From the NCBI GenBank assembly GCA_002482415.1, contig DLFY01000053.1, positions 2,822-14,757 of the forward strand: a DNA stretch of 11,936 nucleotides. Direction: 5' to 3'. Shown here piece by piece: positions 7,146-11,936 of the stretch. Numbering within the stretch: position 1 is the first letter of the stretch; each line of letters begins with the position of its first letter. Both the position numbers and the translations under genes were made by a program. Below the pieces are notes generated by a model. It was not told the origin of the DNA and did not search any database. It saw only the letters and a program-made list of their open reading frames with translations. Origin of the DNA: Phycisphaerales bacterium UBA7708. GTDB lineage: Bacteria; Planctomycetota; Phycisphaerae; Sedimentisphaerales; Anaerohalosphaeraceae.

Positions 7146-7994
7146 ATGACTGACAACACGAAGGAGACAATATCTGGAACACAGCCCGGCCGGAATCGAC
7201 GGATAATTCAGATTGTGTGTGCGGTGGGGATGGGCATTATCTGTCTGATGGCCTCAGTTTTCTGGCCGATACTGGCCGCGGCGGGGGCGGGCTGCCTGAT
7301 TTTTGCGGCGATTCGATACACCAATCCCAGACGTACTGGAAACACACGGCTTGACCCGCGACTAAAACATGTCCTGATTGTACTTATTGTGCTGGCCCTG
7401 GTCCTGCCTGGCCTGGTTAAGGTCAGAAAAATGTATCGTGTTGTGAATTGCAGACTCAATATGATTTACGGTATTCATTCGGCATTTAAATGTTACGAAT
7501 ATGACTTTAAAACATACCCTTTGTCAGACCAATGGTGTGATTTGCTGTGTGTTCATGGAGATGTTGCTCCAAAAGGATTCTATTGTCCGGCCTCCGATGC
7601 AGTCGAGGGGGAATGTACGTATGCGTTAAACAAGTATATATATGAAAGTCAGTCCTCTGAACAGCCGCAGGATATGGTGTTTTTGTTTGAGACCGATGGC
7701 GGAAAAGAGCCCGGCCCAAGAACCGAATCCATTCAGCAGCGGGCGTTCTATCAGCATTTCAGCAGAGCGGGGGATAATCGGTACGAATACCTGAAAGACC
7801 GAAAGGTTTATCCGAGGCGCTGGAATCTGGTCGGCGGGCCGGAGATGGCGACAATCGACTATCACGGGACCTGCCAGGTCTATTTGCGTAACGGCAGTGT
7901 TCTGGAGGTCAAAAAAGAAGACCTCCCCGGCCTGCGATGGAAGCCGGATGAACCTAATACTCTTATTATTGATGCAAACAGGGTGAAAAAATAA
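7146..7994 (+). CDS. Membrane-anchored protein with DUF1559-like C-terminal region
   Basis: A protein of 282 residues of unknown function. Residues 20-58 (IIQIVCAVGMGIICLMASVF onward) hold one long or two short hydrophobic segments and residues 73-90 another (HVLIVLIVLALVLPGLV), so the N-terminus lies in the cytoplasmic membrane. The rest, probably extracytoplasmic, resembles the soluble part of the pilin-like DUF1559/H-X9-DG proteins abundant in planctomycetes: YEYDFKTYPLSDQWCDLL, GFYCPASDA, YALNKYI, DMVFLFETDGG, and near the end IDYHGTCQVYLRNGSV, where the family usually has an H...DG motif. The usual prepilin cleavage site and single N-terminal helix are absent, so this is not a normal pseudopilin. 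Several cysteines are scattered through the soluble part. GGAAGGA five bases before the ATG sets the start. It overlaps the next gene by one base (TAATG). The coding call is firm; the family comparison is by eye. Confidence 0.87.
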   Translation: MTDNTKETISGTQPGRNRRIIQIVCAVGMGIICLMASVFWPILAAAGAGCLIFAAIRYTNPRRTGNTRLDPRLKHVLIVLIVLALVLPGLVKVRKMYRVVNCRLNMIYGIHSAFKCYEYDFKTYPLSDQWCDLLCVHGDVAPKGFYCPASDAVEGECTYALNKYIYESQSSEQPQDMVFLFETDGGKEPGPRTESIQQRAFYQHFSRAGDNRYEYLKDRKVYPRRWNLVGGPEMATIDYHGTCQVYLRNGSVLEVKKEDLPGLRWKPDEPNTLIIDANRVKK

Positions 7995-8578
7995 TGGACG
8001 CAGAAATCATAGATTTTGATACGTTGAAATTAAAAATCACCAACGCCTTTGCAGAGGTGGATTATCCTGGAGATGACAAGATTGCAATCAAACAATGGTA
8101 TCTGACAGATGAGAATTTGGATGGCTATGTGGGCAGACAACGGGAAAATGTGACGGTTGATTTTATTAATGACGGGCATCGAGTCTGCACAACATTTATG
8201 ACAAACGAAGCCTTTCATTATTATTTACCAGCTTTTCTGATACTATGCGCTGAATATGCTTATGACATGGATGTTTTTTCTGATAGAATTATCGGAACGC
8301 TCAGTCCTTCGGTTCAGGACGATTACCTAAAGCTCGTAGATTGCCTGGAAGAATTAGGCCTGACACTTGAAAATGCAGGAATCTTTCCAAGTAACGAGGA
8401 GGAACTTGAAGTGGCTCAACGTGAATTCCTCTCTTTGATTCAGTGTCTAACCAAACCTCAACGGGAAGCCGTATATCTGTTTTTAGTATATTATGAACAT
8501 AAATACCAGGATAGAAATGCCAGGGATGCATTAAGCCGCTTTTGGAATGATTTCAAAGACCATAATTTTCAATTATAG
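7994..8578 (+). CDS. Uncharacterised cytosolic protein, possibly DUF6714-like
   Basis: A 194-residue protein without signal peptide or membrane segment, rich in Asp and Glu. I do not recognise a function. The middle segment FMTNEAFHYYLPAFLILCAE (about 69-88) and the C-terminal stretch LTKPQREAVYLFLVYYEHKY, followed by ARDALSRFW, recall small bacterial proteins of the DUF6714 type, in which an AF-YYLPA motif is followed by a QxxAVxxFLxY helix; that assignment is tentative. The start codon overlaps the previous stop (TAATG), with GGGTG just upstream, so translation is probably coupled and the two products may act together or against each other (for instance as a membrane protein with a cytosolic partner or an immunity-like protein). 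It is visibly AT-richer than the oxidoreductase gene that follows. No terminator is evident in the 130 bases downstream. Confidence 0.85.
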   Translation: MDAEIIDFDTLKLKITNAFAEVDYPGDDKIAIKQWYLTDENLDGYVGRQRENVTVDFINDGHRVCTTFMTNEAFHYYLPAFLILCAEYAYDMDVFSDRIIGTLSPSVQDDYLKLVDCLEELGLTLENAGIFPSNEEELEVAQREFLSLIQCLTKPQREAVYLFLVYYEHKYQDRNARDALSRFWNDFKDHNFQL

Positions 8579-8712
8579 TCCAAATTGGTACTTTTGAACT
8601 GAAAAATGAATATTGTATCCTGACCATTGTAACTTCGGCAGGTCTGAATTTGTCATACAAAGATAAGCCTCTTTCTGTCGCCATGTAAATACAAAGTCGA
8701 GAAGTGGTTGAA

Positions 8713-8721
8713 TGCTATAAT
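8713..8721 (+). promoter_or_regulatory. Extended -10 promoter of the Gfo/Idh/MocA gene
   Basis: TGCTATAAT is a perfect extended -10 (TGn followed by TATAAT). No good -35 is present at 15-19 bases upstream, which extended -10 promoters tolerate. Transcription should start near 8728, leaving a leader of about 19 bases that holds AAAGGA (8733-8738), 8 bases before the ATG at 8747. This places the TTG at 8708 upstream of the transcript and rules it out as the start. Confidence 0.65.
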
Positions 8722-8746
8722 ATATGATAGTGAAAGGACTGAATCG

Positions 8747-10072
8747 ATGAAAACCTCACGCAGGGCGTTTTTGAAGGCCGCGGCCATCACGCCGATGATA
8801 CTTCCCTCCTCCATCTGGGCGGCCCAGACTAAACCCAATGATCGCATCACGGTAGGCTTTATCGGCATGGGCAAGCAAAGCCGGGGCCTGCTGGACGGAT
8901 TCCTTTCTCGTGGTCAGGTCGTCGCGGTCTGCGATGTCGATACCACACGTCGTGAAAATGCCCTCAAGCGAGTCAATGACTATTACACCCGTTTCCCGGA
9001 CCAGGGTACGGCCGATTGCAAAGCCTATGTCGATTTCGAGGAAATCATCGCCCGCAAAGATATTGATGCAGTGTGCATCGCCACGCCTGACCACTGGCAC
9101 GCCATCCAGAATCTGGCGGCCCTGCGTTCCGGCAAGGATGTCTATTGCGAGAAACCCCTGACCCACGATATTCAGGAAGCCATCGATATCATGCGGGACG
9201 TGGACAAATATGGTCGCGTCCATCAAACCGGCTCCATGCAGCGGTCGTCGGCGGAATTCCGCGTTGCCTGCGAGCTGGCTCGCAACGGCATCATCGGAAA
9301 AATCGGACGTATCGAGTGCAGTTTCGGCGATCCCGGCCGGCCATGCAACCTGCCCGAGGAAGCCATGGAACCGGGTCTGGACTGGAACTTGTGGGTTGGG
9401 CCGGCGCCTATGCGGCCTTACAGCTCGGTGTTGAGTCCGCGCGGGATGCATGACCACTTCCCGGACTGGCGTAATTATTGGGAATTCGGCGGCGGCATGG
9501 TGACCGACTGGGGCGCGCACCATCTGGATATCGCCCAGTGGGCGCTCGGGATGGATGACAGCGGGCCGGTTGAAATTCTTCCTCCGGAAAATGCCAATGC
9601 CAAACGCGGTGCCAAGCTGATTTACGCCAATGAGACTGAAGTGATTCACAAGGATGGCTTCGGCGTGCACATGTACGGCGAAAAGGGCGAGATTCGCGTC
9701 AATCGCGGCAGGTTCTGGTTTATCCTCGGTGATAAGACTATTTCGAAATACACGGATCGGGAAGACGGCGGCTCGCTCGAATCCAAACTGATGATGGTGG
9801 AACGCGAATATCTCAAGGATGCCAAGGTACGGCTTTATAAGGTTAAGGCCGGCCACATGGATGATTTTGTCGAATGCATGAAGACACGCAAGAAACCCAT
9901 TACCAATGAGCAGGTTGGCAGTCGTTCGGCCATCTGCTGCCACCTGATGAATCTGGCGTATCGTTATCATCAGGCCATCAAATGGGATCCGGCAAAATGT
10001 GCGTTTGCCGGCGGAACCGGCAATCCTGAATGGATTGGCCATAACTACCGCGATTACAAGAAAAAAGCGTAA
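8747..10072 (+). CDS. Tat-exported Gfo/Idh/MocA family oxidoreductase
   Basis: An NAD(P)-dependent sugar or polyol oxidoreductase of 441 residues. Residues 1-26 are a twin-arginine signal (MKTSRRAFLKAAA, with the SRRAFLK box at 4-10, then a hydrophobic stretch ending WAA), so it should be exported folded with its cofactor bound. The Rossmann fold starts at RITVGFIGMGKQSRG (33-47), with VAVCDVD for the second strand, CIATPDHWH, and the family's CEKPL at 134-138. The C-terminal substrate domain includes MHDHFPDWRNYWEFGGGMVT and WGAHHLDIAQWAL (255-267), whose histidines are typical of the subgroup widespread in planctomycetes and Bacteroidetes. The start is chosen from the Tat box, the Shine-Dalgarno site and the promoter position. 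It is flanked by its own promoter and terminator. The substrate cannot be told; members act on glycosides, inositols or sugar acids. GC content is higher than in the preceding gene. Confidence 0.95.
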   Translation: MKTSRRAFLKAAAITPMILPSSIWAAQTKPNDRITVGFIGMGKQSRGLLDGFLSRGQVVAVCDVDTTRRENALKRVNDYYTRFPDQGTADCKAYVDFEEIIARKDIDAVCIATPDHWHAIQNLAALRSGKDVYCEKPLTHDIQEAIDIMRDVDKYGRVHQTGSMQRSSAEFRVACELARNGIIGKIGRIECSFGDPGRPCNLPEEAMEPGLDWNLWVGPAPMRPYSSVLSPRGMHDHFPDWRNYWEFGGGMVTDWGAHHLDIAQWALGMDDSGPVEILPPENANAKRGAKLIYANETEVIHKDGFGVHMYGEKGEIRVNRGRFWFILGDKTISKYTDREDGGSLESKLMMVEREYLKDAKVRLYKVKAGHMDDFVECMKTRKKPITNEQVGSRSAICCHLMNLAYRYHQAIKWDPAKCAFAGGTGNPEWIGHNYRDYKKKA

Positions 10073-10092
10073 TTGCTGTCAGATTTTGTCAA

Positions 10093-10135
10093 CCCGTTTG
10101 GTTATGCAATACCATAGCCAAACGGGCTTTTTATT
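10093..10135 (+). terminator. Rho-independent terminator of the Gfo/Idh/MocA gene
   Basis: A 14-base-pair stem (arms 10093-10106 and 10113-10126, one U-G wobble) with a 6-base loop is followed by CTTTTTATT. The wobble and the T-tract orient it for the plus-strand gene ending at 10072, 20 bases upstream. The opposite strand has no comparable T-run, so it does not obviously serve the convergent gene ending at 10176. Confidence 0.92.
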
Positions 10136-10175
10136 GCCGCCGCATCGAGGAATCAACTTTAGTCCAGCCGGGAAA

Positions 10176-11393
10176 TCATTGAATATCAGGATAGAGCAGA
10201 TATTTCTGTCGGATGGGCAAAAATGCGTCGAGCTGTTTCTTTGCCTGGGCTTTGATGTCATCCAGAGACTTTTGCTCAGTGATGGCAATGCGGATTTGAT
10301 CGGTGCCGCACAGGCGATCAAAGTGCGACTGCCGCCATTCAAATTCTCTGGGGTACATCCTGCAGGCAGTCTGGACAAGATGAACGCCGCTCCAGAAGGT
10401 ATCCAGAAGCTGACGGTCGGTGACGGTGATTTGCACGCCGGAGCATTCCTGGCCGGCATGCTTGGAGGCGGTGGGGGTGAAGCGTACCGGTGCAAACCGC
10501 AGGCCGGGCAGATTGGCCTTGTTCAATTCCGCCGCGAAGGCTTGGGCATCGATCCAGGGGGCGCCGCATTGCAGGAATGGCCGGTCTGTCCCCCGGCCTT
10601 CGGATAAATTTGTCCCTTCCAGCAGGCAGATGCCCGGATAAACCACCGCTGCATCAAGGCTGGTCATATTGGGCGAGGGCTTGATAAAGGCAAGCCCCGT
10701 CTGGTCATACCACAGGCTGCGCTGATAATTGGCCATTTCAATCACAGTCAAGTCAGCCTGTATGCCGTCTTTGAGCCATTTCTGGCTGTTAAACAACCGG
10801 GCCAGTTCGCCGATGGTCATGCCGTGCCGGACGGGGATGGGGTACAGGCCGACGAAAGAGGCGAAATCCTTGTTAAGAATATTGCCCTGAACGCTGAGGC
10901 CATTAATGGGATTGGGCCGGTCCAGCACCACAAACGGCTTGCCGCATTCGGCGGCCGCTTCCATGGCATAGGCCATGGTATAGATATACGTGTAAAACCG
11001 TGCCCCAATGTCCTGAATATCGAACACCAGGACATCAACATTAGCAAGCATCTCCGGCGTGGGTTTGTTTGTCTTTCCATACAGGCTGTAAATCGGGATG
11101 CCGTTGAAAGATGCGTCGGTCACTTTGATTCCATCCTGGGCGACGCCTTCGAATCCGTGCTCGGGGCCGAATAGTGCCGTGATCGATACGCCTTTCATGT
11201 TGCTGAATACATCGACGATGAATTTGCCTTCACTATTGCGGGCGGTGTGATTGGCAATGATGCCGATGCGCTTGCCTTCAAACAGGCTGCGATGTGCGCC
11301 AATCTGGTCCAGTCCCGTTCGGACGGGCTGCGGCTCGACAGGCTGGGCGGCCAGGCACAGGGCGGTCAAAACTCCGACGATAGTGAACATCAT
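10176..11393 (-). CDS. namZ: DUF1343/GH171 exo-beta-N-acetylmuramidase (NamZ type)
   Basis: An exported 405-residue member of DUF1343, the family of NamZ, which releases N-acetylmuramic acid from the non-reducing end of peptidoglycan fragments (established for Bacillus subtilis NamZ; class GH171). A signal peptide (MMFTIVGVLTALCLAAQ) precedes the domain, with family motifs GKRIGIIANHTA (40-51), LFGPEHGF (74-81, Glu78 a candidate catalytic residue), FDIQDIGARFYTYIYTM, VLDRPNPINGL, HGMTIGELARLFN, PSPNMTSLDAAVVYPG and LLEGTNLSEGRGTDRPF. The start is the ATG at 11393, preceded by AAGGAG with a 6-base gap; the longer form beginning at 11432 would place 13 polar residues before the signal peptide and has no ribosome site. 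It is divergent from the serine hydrolase gene, with 98 bases between them. Function in peptidoglycan turnover or scavenging of muropeptides is a family-based inference; the gene symbol is by homology. Confidence 0.93.
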   Translation of the reverse strand: MMFTIVGVLTALCLAAQPVEPQPVRTGLDQIGAHRSLFEGKRIGIIANHTARNSEGKFIVDVFSNMKGVSITALFGPEHGFEGVAQDGIKVTDASFNGIPIYSLYGKTNKPTPEMLANVDVLVFDIQDIGARFYTYIYTMAYAMEAAAECGKPFVVLDRPNPINGLSVQGNILNKDFASFVGLYPIPVRHGMTIGELARLFNSQKWLKDGIQADLTVIEMANYQRSLWYDQTGLAFIKPSPNMTSLDAAVVYPGICLLEGTNLSEGRGTDRPFLQCGAPWIDAQAFAAELNKANLPGLRFAPVRFTPTASKHAGQECSGVQITVTDRQLLDTFWSGVHLVQTACRMYPREFEWRQSHFDRLCGTDQIRIAITEQKSLDDIKAQAKKQLDAFLPIRQKYLLYPDIQ

Positions 11394-11423
11394 CTCAAAC
11401 TCCTTAAAATGCTGCGATCCGGC

Positions 11424-11451
11424 TTGATTCACATCTGACTTTCAGTATAAT
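11424..11451 (+). promoter_or_regulatory. Promoter of the serine hydrolase gene
   Basis: TTGATT (11424-11429, 4 of 6) and a perfect TATAAT (11446-11451) are 16 bases apart. Transcription should begin near 11458, about 34 bases before the ATG at 11492. Its -10 box overlaps that of the oppositely directed promoter for the muramidase gene. Confidence 0.65.
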
Positions 11452-11472
11452 GACTGCCTGACAAAATGCCAA
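11444..11472 (-). promoter_or_regulatory. Promoter of the NamZ-type gene
   Basis: On the minus strand TTGGCA (11467-11472, 5 of 6) and TATACT (11444-11449, 5 of 6) are 17 bases apart. Transcription should begin near 11437, giving a leader of about 44 bases with the AAGGAG ribosome site. The -10 shares four base pairs (11446-11449) with the plus-strand TATAAT, so polymerase probably cannot open both promoters at once. Confidence 0.65.
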
Positions 11473-11491
11473 TTAATTTCGAGAACAAACG

Positions 11492-11936
11492 ATGACCTAC
11501 ACGATTCGAGTTGCAGCAGCGTCCATCGGTCTGGGGATTCTGGCCGGATGTTATGAAATAGCCCCGACCGAAGTTCCCGTTTCCATACAGCAGGCGGAAT
11601 CCACACAAACACCGCCCTCCGACTTGTCGCAGATTGACACTCTTGTACAGGGCGAAATCGCACAGGGGCATTTTCCCGGCGCCGTGGTGCTGGTGGGGCA
11701 GGGGGATAAGACCCTGTATTATAAAGCCTTCGGCAACAGTGTCAGCCAGCCATTCCAGGAGCCTATGCAGCAGGATACAGTCTTTGATATTGCTTCTCTG
11801 AGCAAGCCGGTCGGGACAGCGACGTCGGTTTTGATTCTGGTTGAACAGGGGAAAATTCATCTGGAGGATGAGGTTGCCAAATATCTTCCTGCGTTTGCCT
11901 GCAGCGGCAAGGAAAAGGTGCAGATTAAGCATCTAT
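11492..11936 (+). CDS. Beta-lactamase-family serine hydrolase lipoprotein, 3' end outside window
   Basis: The first 148 codons of a penicillin-binding/class C beta-lactamase-like serine hydrolase (PF00144). Residues 1-19 are a lipoprotein signal ending in the lipobox LAGC, with Cys20 as the lipidation site, followed by a Ser/Thr/Gln/Pro-rich linker, so the enzyme is membrane-tethered outside the cytoplasm. The catalytic domain begins with HFPGAVVLVGQ (60-70), and ASLSK (101-105) gives the SxxK motif with nucleophile Ser102 and Lys105; GKIHLEDEVAKYLP is the usual following segment. The YxN and KTG-type motifs would lie outside the window. The ribosome site (GAGAA) is weak. In Bacillus subtilis a hydrolase of this fold, AmiE, is encoded next to nagZ and namZ and acts on muropeptides; the divergent muramidase gene suggests a similar amidase role. 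A true beta-lactamase or esterase is possible. Confidence 0.92.
   Translation, partial: MTYTIRVAAASIGLGILAGCYEIAPTEVPVSIQQAESTQTPPSDLSQIDTLVQGEIAQGHFPGAVVLVGQGDKTLYYKAFGNSVSQPFQEPMQQDTVFDIASLSKPVGTATSVLILVEQGKIHLEDEVAKYLPAFACSGKEKVQIKHL

Noticed and set aside
8756..10042. 428-codon open frame antisense to the oxidoreductase gene
   Set aside because: It mirrors a clearly recognisable Gfo/Idh/MocA gene with Tat signal, promoter and terminator. The antisense product has no recognisable motifs and arises from GC-rich codon bias.
11394..11432. Longer N-terminus for the NamZ-type protein, starting at 11432
   Set aside because: It would put 13 polar residues before an evident signal peptide, has no ribosome site and would begin upstream of the predicted transcription start's ribosome site. 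The ATG at 11393 has AAGGAG at ideal spacing.
11429..11932. 167-codon minus-strand open frame
   Set aside because: Antisense to the serine hydrolase gene, which has a lipobox and SxxK motif. It also runs through the promoter region.

Overview
The window looks like a chromosomal segment of a planctomycete, most likely class Phycisphaerae (inference). The clues are a PEP-CTERM surface protein built from tandem discoidin-like repeats, a Tat-exported Gfo/Idh/MocA oxidoreductase, a membrane protein ending in a DUF1559-like region, and a GH97 glycosidase. No rRNA, tRNA, CRISPR array or transposase is visible.

Left part (1-5075, minus strand): three genes packed head to tail with 22- and 24-base gaps, so probably one operon. 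In transcription order they are an asparagine-synthase-like ATP-dependent ligase whose amidotransferase half lacks the catalytic Cys2 (3231-5075), a complete glutamine-hydrolysing asparagine synthetase (1337-3208), and an exported GH97 alpha-galactosidase/glucosidase that runs off the left edge (1-1312). The pairing of an intact AsnB with a Cys-less AsnB paralogue is the most unusual thing here. The product of the Cys-less enzyme cannot be read from sequence.

Middle (5076-7145): a leader region of about 375 bases with only a doubtful 42-codon ORF, a strong terminator, then the PEP-CTERM gene on the minus strand. That gene has a near-consensus sigma-70 promoter and a stem-loop that would sit at the very 5' end of its transcript. 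The AT-rich region beyond it holds small direct repeats and diverges toward a plus-strand pair.

Right part (7146-11936): a two-gene unit with TAATG stop/start overlap (a membrane-anchored DUF1559-like protein and an uncharacterised 194-residue cytosolic protein); a monocistronic Gfo/Idh/MocA oxidoreductase with an extended -10 promoter and its own terminator; then a divergent pair, an exported NamZ-type (DUF1343/GH171) exo-muramidase on the minus strand and a serine-hydrolase lipoprotein on the plus strand. The two genes of the pair appear to be driven by promoters whose -10 boxes overlap on opposite strands. By analogy with the Bacillus subtilis amiE/nagZ/namZ group, this pair probably works in peptidoglycan turnover or muropeptide recovery.

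The genes probably form several independent units. Common themes are surface and exported proteins and carbohydrate or cell-wall processing. All functional calls are from recognisable motifs read by eye; no database search was possible.
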